A DNA stretch of 64,000 nucleotides from Agrypnia vestita (taxonomy: Eukaryota > Arthropoda > Insecta > Trichoptera > Phryganeidae). The stretch is taken from NCBI GenBank assembly GCA_016648135.1, contig JADDOH010003994.1, positions 186,001 to 250,000 of the forward strand. The letters run 5' to 3'. The notes under the pieces are model-generated. The model was not told where the DNA came from, did no database searches, and saw only the letters and a list, made by a program, of their open reading frames with translations. Positions 43,300 to 54,589 of this stretch are shown piece by piece. The translations under genes and the position numbers were made by a program. How positions within the stretch are numbered: the first letter of the stretch is position 1; each line of letters starts with the position of its first letter.

Positions 43300-46200
43300 A
43301 TGGTGTCCTTTTAAATCCTCACTCACTCTAGTACCTGAAATATAAATTCAACTTTCTTATAATAAATCTTATCATGACCCTAGGTGAAAATATAAATAAT
43401 TAATTGATTAAGTACTAATAAAATAAACGGAAGTTACTGATGTATAGCTGGTTGTAACAAGAATATTGAGAGAAGAGGATAAGAGTTTATTTAACATTAT
43501 TAAGTGAATTTAACATTATCCGAGTTCCAATTACCAAACTTTCAAAATTATTCATTATGTTACCTTTACACGCGACGGGGTGGAGAAGTTTAACAAAGAA
43601 TGAAAATAACGATTGTTATACATGACACTTAATATAACTTTTGGACAAAGAAGTCATATTTATTTTGCAACTAAGCTCTAGAGCATCCTTCATCCAACCT
43701 TAAATATATTGAAAAGATTGACGAGTTTAAAAAAAAATTAAAAGTATGGCTAAATAAAATTGTTGCAGACAAATTAAAAAGTATACTATAGCAATTTAAA
43801 TAAGAAAATAAATAGCAAAAAACTTGTCCACCTCAGCACAAGAACCCCAAGTAAGGAGGACTAAGAAAAAAAAGCAACAACAAACACGTATTGTACTTAC
43901 TCTTATATTTAATATGTATACTTTTATCTAAATATAAGCTAATAAAAAAATGACGTGGTTCGTAAATTTAGAAAATTTATTACTGGACAACGACGACCAA
44001 ATGAGGCAATTCGTAACAATACGCGGCGATGACAAGGAGAAGAATAACTTGATGGTGATGAAAATAAGAGAGTTTCAAGTGTACATTCAAGTTTCAAGTG
44101 CAATTCTTGAAATTCTGATTTTTTCATTGCCGATCAAAATTTCAACGTGCTTTCCTGAAGATTAAAATTTAAAAATTCAGACATATCATGATTTTCCATC
44201 ATAATTATTAGATTAAAATATCGTTAAATATATTATACATAAATTAAAAAACGAAGCAGGTTCCTTGGTGGGATTAACTATCAAAAACGATTACAGTGGT
44301 TCGGGAAGATTTTGATTCCTTGGGTCCATTGAGGGGAAGCGGTCGGGGTGAAGGTGATTAAACCCTGGAGTGGAATACCAAAGCTACCGGCCCAATATCA
44401 ATTCCACCGCCACGGTTTGTGGACTGAATTCTCAATAACTAATTAAGTCACGCACGTACCTGTGAACATTACTTCCCGTACAAGCCATTAACCATCAACC
44501 AACAGGCTGTAACTGTACACCGATACCCACGACAAGTACTTTATTTTATTATTTTTTTATTTGGTGATCAAACTGATTAGGTATGTTGTTTTTACATGAA
44601 GTACATAAATATAGCAATATTATATCTAAGTAACACATAAATTCAACAGCACATTGTCTCTGTTGATGGCCTTGTGATTGAGCTTCGAGGTCCATTTTTG
44701 CTTCTATACCGGGAAATAATAATAATATTAAACTTTATTCCAGTATGTTTTGTCGCCTTTATTTACACTAAACTTATCTTAATTGCTCTCCAAGAGTGGA
44801 TGTTTAAATACAAAAAAGAAAAGTACGTTATAGAGGATTGGGCACAAATAACAGGTCTCCTCGTTTAATTTAAGACACCCAAATTCCTCTTACATCTTCT
44901 GCTTAGTTAATGCGACATCTCTGCCTTTCTTAACTAACCGGTTCATGACAGAGTATTCAAGTTCATTTTTGTGTTCAAGAACACATTATTATTGTGAAGC
45001 TGCAATTTTATCAAAATGAAGTTCTGTGAAATTTAAAACCAAAGTAATTAATCAATTAGAAAGAAAAATTAAAGACAAGATCTGGACTTCTTCAGTGTAA
45101 GTCTGTCCAGATTCAAACAATCTTTAAAAAGATAGTCCACATCTTGTCTCCATTTTGTTAGTACTTTTCATTTGTCCTTGCTTTTGTTATGAATTGCTAT
45201 AACTTTTATTCTGATGTATTTTATGTTGTTCATGTTATGTATTATATTTTATTGGACTATGTAAGTTAATTTCAATAAATAAATAAATTGCAAGTTACTA
45301 TGAATTATAAGCTCGCTTGTTTCACAATAATATAAACGTAATGTCATTTGACAATGACTTTAATTTTTTTTTAAATTATAAAATAATTTAAGGTTTCTCG
45401 CTAGATTCGAGAATTCAATTCTTTATATCATTAAACTCCTACATAGCGCAGATGGGCCATTGTTGTTTTCAATATTGGTAAGTTTATATAATTTTTACTT
45501 CTTGAGTGTAATCTAACATAATCTGCAGGTGAATTTTGTTGATAAAATAATATATATATTGTACTAAAGCGATAATATGATTGACTTTTATTATTTATTT
45601 AATAGTCAAACTTACGATTTAAAACAGTTTTTGTTACAAATGAATGATAAATAGAAGCAGACATAATGGCCACAGAACTGTAAATTGCAGAAATTTAGTT
45701 GAAATAAAAAATTAAAAGAATACTTGTTATATCGTACATTATATTAGACCCGTTAAATGAAAATCATTAGCAGTAATGTGCTTATAATAAAATAATACGT
45801 TTATACTTTTCAGTGTTACGAGTTTTCCACGTACTTATGTGTAAAATTTTATTAAATTTTGCTTAATAAAGAAAGGCAAACAACTTTCGTGTTTACTTAA
45901 TTTTCTCCAGAGAACTTTGTGTATTGCTCGCACGTGCACGCGATGGAAACCATCATGATACACTAAGACGATTTTCCTCTCTTAAGAATATTTGAGAATT
46001 AACTAACGTAATACAAAAGATATTGCTTTTGTAGCTTTCAGCGGTGGCAGCTTTAATTCTAGATATTTCATACGCTAGGAAGTTCGATTACCTGTACGAA
46101 ACTAACGTGTGATGTAATAATAGTTTTGTAAATTTATGTATTAAAAGGCTATATCTGTAGGCGAAAGGGACAACGGAATGAGTCAAAAAATGCAAAAAAA

Positions 46201-46570
46201 AATGAGGAGAGCCAAAACAAAGTTTTGGAATTTCATTTGTTTACGAAATATCTCTTAAAAAATTTGTTATTTTTATCTTATTTTTGCACCAGTAATTTTA
46301 TTTTCGCAACGAACGTTGAACCAAGTTGACTAATGTCATTGTTCCTTGCCAAATTTTTCAAATAATTAATCATGCCATTTGTCCTTTTTAATAAAGTTAA
46401 TAAATAGTCGCCTTATAATTTATTTTCTTACTCTTATAATTTTTTCCTTGCTAGGAAATTTAATCAAAATACTAGGAAGGTAGACTTAAATCACAATACG
46501 GGGACAGTATTTTATGACCGTAGAGGAAGCAGGACCCCCGTCAACTCCATCACGGACGACAAGATTCAGC
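43300..46570. other. Mostly unassigned stretch
   Basis: Contains a short hairpin at 45073-45149 and a 64-codon plus-strand frame at 44674-44868 with one likely transmembrane helix (FIPVCFVAFIYTKLILIAL) but no family match. FKKKLKVWLNKI near 43725 may be a LINE ORF2 end. No gene can be claimed. Confidence 0.4.
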
Positions 46571-46581
46571 AAATTGAGAGA

Positions 46582-46988
46582 TGGTTCTAGCACAAAGAAT
46601 CTTACCACCGCACTTACAAGTTTTGGACGGATCTACGCGGCCAAAAGTCAATTTTGTAAAACTTGCCATGGATAAAAAAATATACTACCTCATCGAGTTG
46701 AATAGTCGTTGAACAATAGACGACCCCTCCCGCAGACTTTTGTATGTATCTGCATTCCTTTCGTACGCCTAAAAATATGTATATAAAACTATTCCTAACT
46801 GAAATATCGCAAAAGTGTCGGTTATGCCAGTTAATTAGGAAAGTGATGACATATCCCAAACAACTAAAAGCACAGTATAACCATAGAAAAATCCATTTAA
46901 ATTAATAATAATTCAAGAAATACTTGTGGCCGCGTAGATCGGTCAAATACTCCTACGTGCACCGGTAAGATAGAGTCCTCTTAGAACA
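46582..46988. repeat. Inverted repeat pair, possible MITE
   Basis: Left arm 46583-46648 and right arm 46922-46988 share GGCCGCGTAGATC, then a matching ...ACTT-TAAGTGC and GGTAAGAT segment in opposite orientation, separated by about 270 bp. Ends and target site are unclear. The minus frames of 81 and 106 codons near here have no recognised motif. Confidence 0.6.
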
Positions 46989-47227
46989 TCAGTCATAGTT
47001 CTACTCATCAAATCATCCGCGATGAGCTTGGCTTTAGTAAAGTATATGCGGATTCCCACAGACGTACTCGAAGTGGTGAAAAATGGGCAATTGAAAACCT
47101 TCTTGAAAGGAATGCGCATTCTCGTGATCCATTGTACCAAGTGCATTGACAAGGGAGATTTGATGTAGAAAAAATAAGAAAGAAAGTAAATTTTCACACG
47201 AAGCAAACACATTGTGGTGAGACATAA

Positions 47228-47450
47228 TATCTTTAAATAAAATAACTTTTTGTTTAACACCACTTTATTGAGTTAAAACCAACAAGTTTCGACTCACAAC
47301 TGGGTCTTCATCAGGGTTCAGATATTAACTAAATTAACTGTTTTTATTTAGTTAATATCTGAACCCTGATGAAGACTCAGTTGTGAGTCGAAACTAGTTG
47401 GTTAACTCAATAAAGTGGTGTTAAACAAAAAGTTATTTTATTTAAAGATA
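47228..47450. mobile_element. Foldback element 2, near-perfect 105-bp palindrome
   Basis: Arms 47228-47334 and 47346-47450 are almost perfectly complementary, with an 11-base spacer (TAACTGTTTTT). From the outside in: TATCTTTAAATAAAATAACT, AACACCACTTTATTGAGTTA, AGTTTCGACTCACAACTGGG, TCTTCATCAGGGTTCAGATA. The arm core matches foldback element 1. TAAGAAAGAAAG occurs on both sides (47175, 47450), but 40 bp off the left arm, so it is not a clean target duplication. Confidence 0.9.
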
Positions 47451-48009
47451 AGAAAGAAAGATTTACCTCTATCTTTGCGTACGTAAATAGTAGAAATAAT
47501 AGTATAGATAAGTTTTTGACTTACAATTCAGAAACAGTATCGAGAAGAGCGGTCCTGTCATCATGAGAAAAATAACAAAATGGTACAAAGTTTAGCTGAG
47601 TGAATATCAAACTATATGTATGTTCCATTTAAAAAAAATCAAGCATTTTTATTAGATATTTAAACATAAAATGCAGAGATTTAAAAAAATGTTGGTACTA
47701 AAATGTCACCAAATATCGATTTTGGTTTTTACTGAAGACAACTAATCCTTTGACCAAATTTTTAATTGCATTTTCGAAAAATCACGATTCAATTTCATCA
47801 ATAGCGATATTAATTTTGTACTTTGTTGTGTTCTACGATCGACTGTGGATTGTTCGCTCTGATCCTTTATAATGTTTCAAGGGAAAATGTCTGAAGGCAA
47901 TTGATCGCACGGTTGCCGCCCAATTGCTCCGTGTCTGGAAACGACACAGCTGAGAATTTTCGTCTGCAGTAAGTCATTGTTTCTTTTGCTACGCGGCACT
48001 TAGCGACGT

Positions 48010-48391
48010 CTTGCTGAAAAAAAATTAATTTCGTAATTCGCACCAATTATCAATGGGATATTCATTGCCTGTAGCCAGGTAATTCCGATCAGTTTCGCAC
48101 GTAAGTATCCACTAGCGCCGTATGTCTATCGTTTGTTTTTTGTCTTTGGTTAATTCGTGCGGGTTCGCTTTTCTGTGGTCTTGTGGCAGCTGTCAAAAAA
48201 AAATCTAATCACGCAGTGCAATGTGCTCGTATATATAGAGACCTGTATTCATGTCGCTTTCACGATGCTCCAGAATCTAGTATACCATCCCAGACCCTTC
48301 TATCAATTTCCAATTTAATGTAAAAGGTAATGTAAGAGCTGTAAAATCATCAATTTTGTGCAATTATTTCTAATTCTACCATCTCGAGACA
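48010..48391 (-). mobile_element. LTR fragment, family A
   Basis: The right end ATCTCGAGACA is followed by ATAT (48392-48395). The interior TCGTAATTCGCACCAATTAT, CGCACGTAAGTATCCACTAG, GTATATATAGAG (TATA box region) and ATGTAAAAGGTAATGTAAGAGC match the other family A LTRs. The left end is indistinct. Confidence 0.7.
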
Positions 48392-48399
48392 ATATATTC

Positions 48400-49890
48400 T
48401 AGCTGAGACCGCTTGTAAGGACATTGCAATTACATTTAATATTGACAATAATATTTTCGTCATACTCGTTTTAAAAAATAATGATCAAATGACATCTTTA
48501 TTGATTATTCTTTGTACACGCAATGGTTTTATCTTCTCAGATTTAAAATTTTGAGTTTAATTTTCTATGCATGTTGATCAAGATGGTTGGTAAAAATTCG
48601 TTACATGGAGCTTAGGCGTACAGAGTATGGATAACACACTGTATTATTTGCGTCAAGAACCGAACTAGATGCCTTGAATTTAATTAGGTTGAGAATTGCG
48701 GCCACAATATTCTAAAATGTTGCATAACAAATTTGCCTGATCTCTAGAAGACAGACTCAGAGTTTGCAGTTAAAAACAGCACGTAATTTATATCACCAAT
48801 TTCAAAATAGGTTACTGTTTACAATGTTCGCCATGCTTAGGTTAATAAAGCAGGTGGATATTAATAGTTTGTTTCCAAAATTACTACAATTAAAATAAAG
48901 TATTAAAACTTCTTCTTCAAATAAGCAATATTATTTTGTGGTGACATTATAATTATAATTTATAGAAATATTAAAAGACTAACTCTCTATGCAGAAGAAT
49001 TCAATCTTTAAGAAGAAAATAATAAAAATTGAAATAAAGTTAATAAAAAAAAATAACTTGGTAATCTCTTGATACGAGGACTCTTATCTATATATCGATG
49101 GCTTAGTAATACAAAGGACTAACAACAAAAATCATGTTTTAAGTAGAGAGGAAAACATCTAGGAGAAGGTTTCTGGATTGATGATTGATTTTTAATTCAA
49201 AATTATATAAAGTTATTAAAGTTTTATAAAAATGGAATTTGTCTCTCTTACATACACCGAAAAATTAAACACAAGCATGTGCTAATGCTCCTTTATAATA
49301 ATTTAGATTATTTTACTTAATATAGCTATAAATTTTTTCTTTATGTTACTGGTAGATACTTTTATTTTGAATAAATCTAGATAAAACCCGGTTGTTTGAT
49401 CAGGAATAACACTAATAGTTATGAAAAAAGTCGTTTTTCACCAATCAATGCACTGTTTTCGTAAAAATCTATGCTTTTTGCTAAACTATTTCTCTAACAA
49501 CTGATCAAACATCTGGCCCTAAGCCATTGATGTATAAAAAATAATATGCACGTGGTTTAAAATTAGAATTTGATGTCTAAAACCCAAATAAGGGGTTTAT
49601 CCAATGTCACGATACAATTTATGTACTTTTTTCTCGCGTTGCTTTGCCACAGGAGAGAAAATGCAACCAAATTCATACGCAGTGCAGCAGATATTCATGC
49701 AAATGTAAACCCTCAGTTCTATTCTAAGAATGTTTCCAATAAACATCACAATACAGTCTGGTTCGGAACATTAGGACTTGCCTCGCACGACTCTTATGGA
49801 CGCTTGCACTAATGTGTACGTCTTTTGTTTACGAATGCAAGGAACTCTAATTGAATCTCAAGATAATCAACTTTCAGTTTAGATTTTGTT
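48400..49890. other. AT-rich stretch, nothing recognised
   Basis: No supported gene or repeat. The 80-codon frame at 49570 has no motif. Confidence 0.45.
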
Positions 49891-49893
49891 TTA

Positions 49894-49945
49894 TACTGCC
49901 CTAACGAAGATGCAGGCGTTATTCCGAAACCGGGAGTTTTAAAAT
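49894..49945 (+). repeat. Isolated GATGAAG/CGAAAC-core unit
   Basis: CTAACGAAGATGCAGGCGTT then ATTCCGAAACCGGGAG parallels one arm of foldback element 1 (GATGAAGATACAGGGG then TATCGAAACCGGTAG). No opposing arm is seen. Confidence 0.6.
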
Positions 49946-50559
49946 TAATCTCGAGTTCATTATAGGGTGCCTCGTAGCTAATACCAAAAAAAGTTTAATT
50001 CAATTTTGAATAGAAAATATTATTTACGCTTTGGATAAAACGTCGACAGTTACGGAGATAGCGACACCAAAGTTTGCTTTTTTTTCAATATTCACGGCTT
50101 ATTTTATGTATAACTTTTCACTAAACACTACAGTAATTTACAAAAAACATAAATATTTAAAATAAGTTGAAAATAATGTCATGGATCTCTTCTGTTGTTT
50201 TATTCCTGTCTGTTGTCAGTGAGCCAAGATAGTGAATCTTGGTACCGTTCGAAATTTTGTCAAAATTTTGGCAAGGTTACCAAGAATATTATATATTATT
50301 GGAAAATATTTATTGAAAGTACGCCTGTCCGATAAATTTATTAATTACTTGCGGTTTTCTATTACTTGGGATAAGTTCTTTTTATATGCATTCATGATTA
50401 TGGCTGTTTGACCTCTTCCAGCGCTCCTTTCACCAATATCAATATTCAATGGCGCCTTCAATATAGGGTCAACTTCCCTTCTATTAACACGGTTTTCTCT
50501 TGCCCTTCCGATATCTTGAAATGAAGCAATCTTCAACTGCCTCGGATATATTCAATTGA

Positions 50560-50880
50560 AATTTTATACATCCCTTATTACATATTCCTAAATACTAATA
50601 ATCACAGCATCAAGGCTCGTTGCGAATTTTCGGTTTTATCCCTCCGCATTCCCGTCACGTCTCGCTGAGGAATAAAATCCTTACTCTTAACGATTCACTT
50701 AGGTTGTCCCGAATACCTTACGGAGATTTAATTAAATTTAAAGTGGGCGCGCCAAGGAACGCTGCATATCACCGCCAGCAGATAAATACCGAGGGGGTTG
50801 GCAGCGCTGCAATGGGGGACGAGGGAGGAATGAGAGAGCGGAAAAGTTTTAAAAAGTATTAATTTATTCATTAGTTAACT
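50560..50880. other. GC-richer island, unassigned
   Basis: Contains GGGCGCGCCAAGG and a G-rich GATGGGGGACGAGGGAGG-like part, with an 80-codon plus-strand frame of no known family. It may be regulatory or conserved noncoding DNA. This is not demonstrable here. Confidence 0.3.
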
Positions 50881-51054
50881 ATTCCTCACTCGTAGAGCAC
50901 TCGTATGGGGGTGCATACGGATTTTTTTATGCCTTCCGAATTGGATGTTTAAAAATCATTAATATTCATCCCTTGGTCTGAGAAAATAGGTTGTAGGTCT
51001 TCAAAAATTGCAAGCTTTTATGCCACACATGTTTTTTTGATGTTGGAGAATAGA

Positions 51055-51235
51055 CAGCCGGTAAGAATTAAGCCAGCCGTACGATAGACTGTAAGCTCTA
51101 TGAACACCCAAAAAGATGTCCTACTTTCCCATATGAATAATTTAGCTTCGTCTCTATGAGACAGCTATAATATACCTTGATTAATGATTTCCCCCCAGGA
51201 ATAAAATCCAGTATTGTGTTCTTGAAAAATTTGGA
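51055..51235 (+). repeat. Foldback family E, single arm
   Basis: AAGCCAGCCGTACGATAGAC, AACACCCAAAAAGATGTCC, TTTAGCTTCGTCTCTATGAG and GGAATAAAATCCAGTA match, in order, the arm at 51580-51735 and the right arm of 51903-52452. No partner arm is adjacent. Confidence 0.7.
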
Positions 51236-51544
51236 CAAACTCAAATATTCTGAATAAAAACTGGTGTAAAAAGGAGTTAAAAATTGAAATAATTTTCAGG
51301 CGTAGTGTAATGTTACTAATTCGGGAGAATCTCGTATACAAAAATATATATAAAAAATGCTGCTTTCAAAACTCCAATCAAAATATAGATATTTCAATAT
51401 CAATAGTGACATCTGCATTGGATTATGAGAATGACAAAGTTTTCGATTGCCGGTGGTGATAGTAAAAATACAAGTAACATACATTACAAAGTGTGCAAGT
51501 TAAACATATATACAACTTCCAAAAATTGGATAGATTTAGTAGTC

Positions 51545-51735
51545 TGTCATGGCCAGAATCGGTGAACGTTACATTAGCACTTAAGCCAGCCATACGATAG
51601 GTCGTAAGCCATATGAGCACCCAAAAAGACGTCCGTACCTACTTTACTACTACAAATAAAAAATTTAGCTTCGTCTCTACGAGACATTTATAATATATCT
51701 CTGATAACTGTTTCACTACATGAAGGTTAACTGAT
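51545..51735 (+). repeat. Foldback family E, single arm
   Basis: Starts CAGAATCGGTGAACGTTACA, then TTAAGCCAGCCATACGATAG, CACCCAAAAAGACGTCC and TTAGCTTCGTCTCTACGAGA, same orientation as 51055-51235. Confidence 0.7.
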
Positions 51736-51902
51736 GTTAACGGTACGTTTTTCGGGATTCTGGTGTTATTTCGTAGATATCTCATTCGTAATTATAATAT
51801 TCTACACACTTGATTGTTAGTCCACCTAAGGTTGTACATATTTGATATTCTTGTCCTTATAATTATGGAAATGATTTTTGCAATTTAAATCTTCATATTA
51901 AA

Positions 51903-52452
51903 GGATACATTATAGAAGTCTCACACAGACGAAGCTAATTTATATGTAACATTTTCTAGGTATCATTGTAATAAAATATTATATATTATTAATTAAATAA
52001 ATAAATAAAAAATGAGAAAAGTAGATGGAAGTCTCTATTAGAAGTGAATGGCTCAGGGCTTACAACCTACATGAGCTGGCTTAAATGATCACTCTATATA
52101 AGGCAATTTTCCCCAATTCCATTAAAAATAAAATACAGAGGTATCATTACCAGTTACGAAAGCTATGTATACTAACTTGTTTATGAGGTAAAAACAACAG
52201 ATGTGTCCAGTAGAGGCCATAAAACTATCTGGATGATTCCTAATTTCGAACATATATACCTATAGAACTTTAAAAAATTTGATAATGTGTGGATGTTCAT
52301 ACAATGGAAGTGGTGAACGTTGCATTGTGTAGAGTGATCACATAAGCTAGTCCATATAGGTTGTAAACCCTGAGCCATCGTATAAGAGACTTCCATCCAC
52401 TTTTCTCATATATAAATTAGCTTCGTCCCAGTGAGATATCTTTAATTTATCC
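51903..52452. mobile_element. Foldback element, TIR family E, copy 2
   Basis: The left outer arm GGATACATTATAGAAGTCTC then ACACAGACGAAGCTAATTTA pairs with the right ATAAATTAGCTTCGTCCC and TTTAATTTATCC. Inner segments AGTGATCAC...AAGC and AAGTGGTGAACGTTGCATTG pair with their left counterparts (TGGCTTAAATGATCACTCTA). It is noncoding. The minus-strand 71-codon frame inside is incidental. Confidence 0.78.
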
Positions 52453-52989
52453 TTAAATAATTTATCATCCCTCTGGGGATAAAATCCAGTAACTCTGTTC
52501 TTAGAACATACTTTCATATAATATAATAATAATATTATAAAAATAATTTTATTTCAAAATAACATAAAAACACATTTTATTACAAAAATGTATTGTAACG
52601 TGAAATTTCATCACAAATAAATTTTTGTTAACATTTACTTTTGAATATTTTGAATTTCAAACATAACAGAATAATTCCTCTGCTGTCTGTCGACATATTG
52701 TCATTGTCGCTGTATAAAACAATTACAGTTCATTAAAGGTATGGGGCTTGTCGCGTTTACGTTCCAGCGACTGTTTGATATTCGGATTAGGTCGGTTCGG
52801 GATGACGTACTACCCTACCATACCTACACCAAATGTCTTCGAGTTCATTAGCGAAGGGATGATTATAGACCCACAAATAGAGCAGAGAGGGTTGCTAAAT
52901 CGATTCCATCAAAAGGCATTACGAGGGTTATTTGAATAGTCTTCAGCGTAATAGAGAAACTATTAATATTAAAAAAAAACTAACACAGT

Positions 52990-53056
52990 TTAAATAAACC
53001 ACATTATTTTTTTAAACGTCCAATGGTTTCGATATCACTGTATCTTTATCAGAATG
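52990..53056 (-). repeat. Isolated GATGAAG/CGAAAC-core unit
   Basis: On minus: TTCTGATAAAGATACAGTGA then TATCGAAACCATTGGACG, close to the right arm of foldback element 1. Single arm only. Confidence 0.65.
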
Positions 53057-53299
53057 GATACACAATAATACACATAAGGTAAATTTGTATAGAATTAAAA
53101 CTTCAAGTGCGGGTGTAGCCTCATCTGTGGTGGAGGTGGAATCTGAGAGAGAACATTAAAATAGGAAATATATTTAATAATGGTAATTCGTTAAACTTGT
53201 TAATTGGTTATTAATTACTGTAGATTTAGTGTGGAGGGACTTTTTAATTTATTACATTTCTCTGATGTAAGAAATGTAATAATTTTTAAATTTGAAAAA

Positions 53300-53412
53300 T
53301 TTAACTGCCGCGGAGATCAAGACACATTTAAGAAGAGGCTAAAAACTCACTTCTTCAAGATATCCTATTTGTAAAGCGCCTTGAAGCGTCTCTTAGGCAA
53401 AAAAAAAAAAAA
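53300..53412 (+). repeat. L2/CR1-like LINE 3' end
   Basis: Translation KRLKTHFFKISYL, then TGTAAAGCGCCTTGAAGCGT and an A14 run. The F/K-K-x-L-K-T-H-x-F end plus TAAAGCGCCTTGA is the same arrangement as at 24728-25316. Confidence 0.7.
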
Positions 53413-53419
53413 TTAGCAC

Positions 53420-54530
53420 AACTATAACCATATAAATTACGAAACGTGAGGCTTCATATTTATTTATAAAATTTCAATACCATTTTTTATTTGTGGCTTG
53501 CCTCTAATAGAAGGTTTGAGAATTCTGAAGAAAAAAAAAGAAAAAATGTGAATTACGACGAAATATAAATTCACGGAAATCTTAATATATGGACTGGTTA
53601 ATGATTTAATAAATCATTAAAAGAAAAAAACATATTATAAGGCACGATATTAGATTTTTTTAATTTTCATAAAGACACTGAAACGGGCTGATAATAACCG
53701 AGCATCCAATTTTTCAAATGTGTCTTTTAAAGCATGTAAAATTGTAGCGCTGGAATAGTTTTAATGAGTAGCGCCACCTTCCACTTGGGGCTCAAAACTT
53801 TTGAAACCACCTCCGTTTTACTCACCCTTAACAGGTGCGTTTGACATTTCAATCTGGAAATGGCGTGCGTTGATTTAGAGATACGAAGAGTTGTGAAGAA
53901 AAATAACAACAATGTTATGATAATAACAAAATATGATAATGTAATGTTGAAATTATTATAGCATTGCGTGAAATCGGTCCCCACGTTGAAAGATTTCTAT
54001 CTAAATGGCGTTATTGAACTTTATTGTAAGTAATGATTATATTTCACTTAAAACTGAATTTGGTGGATGTCGTTACAATAGAGGTATGGTTGCAAAAGCA
54101 CTGATTTGTTCATTTTTTGTGTTCAGATATTTTATTTTATTTTATCTTGATGTATGATTGATATCAAAATCACATTTTTCTATTCAAATAGTTACTCATT
54201 TACCCCTACATAGCTTTTCAATAAAGATAGGTAAAGTAGACAGAGCATCACTCTATTCTGATCAGAAAAAACATATGGCAAAAAATAAAACGATACCATA
54301 TTTACATGGTCATTTATTTATGAATATAAAAAAAGCAAGTTATTGTAGGATAGAATGCTATACTATTCTGTCGTCTACTTTCAAATATCTTATAATGCAT
54401 GCTCACCACTCTATATAATCTTAGTGTCCTGGTCGTATCAGTTCATATGCTAAACCATTATAGACACCCTTTCATATTCCAAAATATATATATACAATAT
54501 ATGATGTATAATATCTTTACGCTGAGTTTA
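53420..54530. other. AT-rich stretch, nothing recognised
   Basis: No supported gene or repeat. Confidence 0.45.
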
Positions 54531-54539
54531 TGGGACTAA

Positions 54540-54585
54540 TTTCGTCGACGACGACGACGATGACGAATACGACGACGGAAACATG
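54540..54585. repeat. (GAC)n/(CGA)n microsatellite
   Basis: TCGTCGACGACGACGACGAT and AATACGACGACGG. The preceding TTTACGCTGAGTTTATGGG is echoed at 56500 (TTTACGCTCGGTTTATGGGG), suggesting a shared repeat end. Confidence 0.7.
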
Positions 54586-54589
54586 TGAC

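Noticed and set aside
44674..44868. Receptor exon (transmembrane segment)
   Set aside because: One hydrophobic helix alone is weak evidence in AT-rich DNA. No splice sites or family motif could be confirmed.
45905..45925. TCCAGAGAACTTTGTGT shared with 61963-61980
   Set aside because: A single 17-base match with no extension on either side. Treated as chance.
46943..47263. 106-codon minus-strand open frame
   Set aside because: Overlaps the foldback arm and an inverted-repeat arm. No motif, low plausibility.
47175..47461. TAAGAAAGAAAG direct repeat as target duplication of foldback element 2
   Set aside because: The left copy is 40 bp outside the arm while the right copy abuts it, so it does not frame the element.
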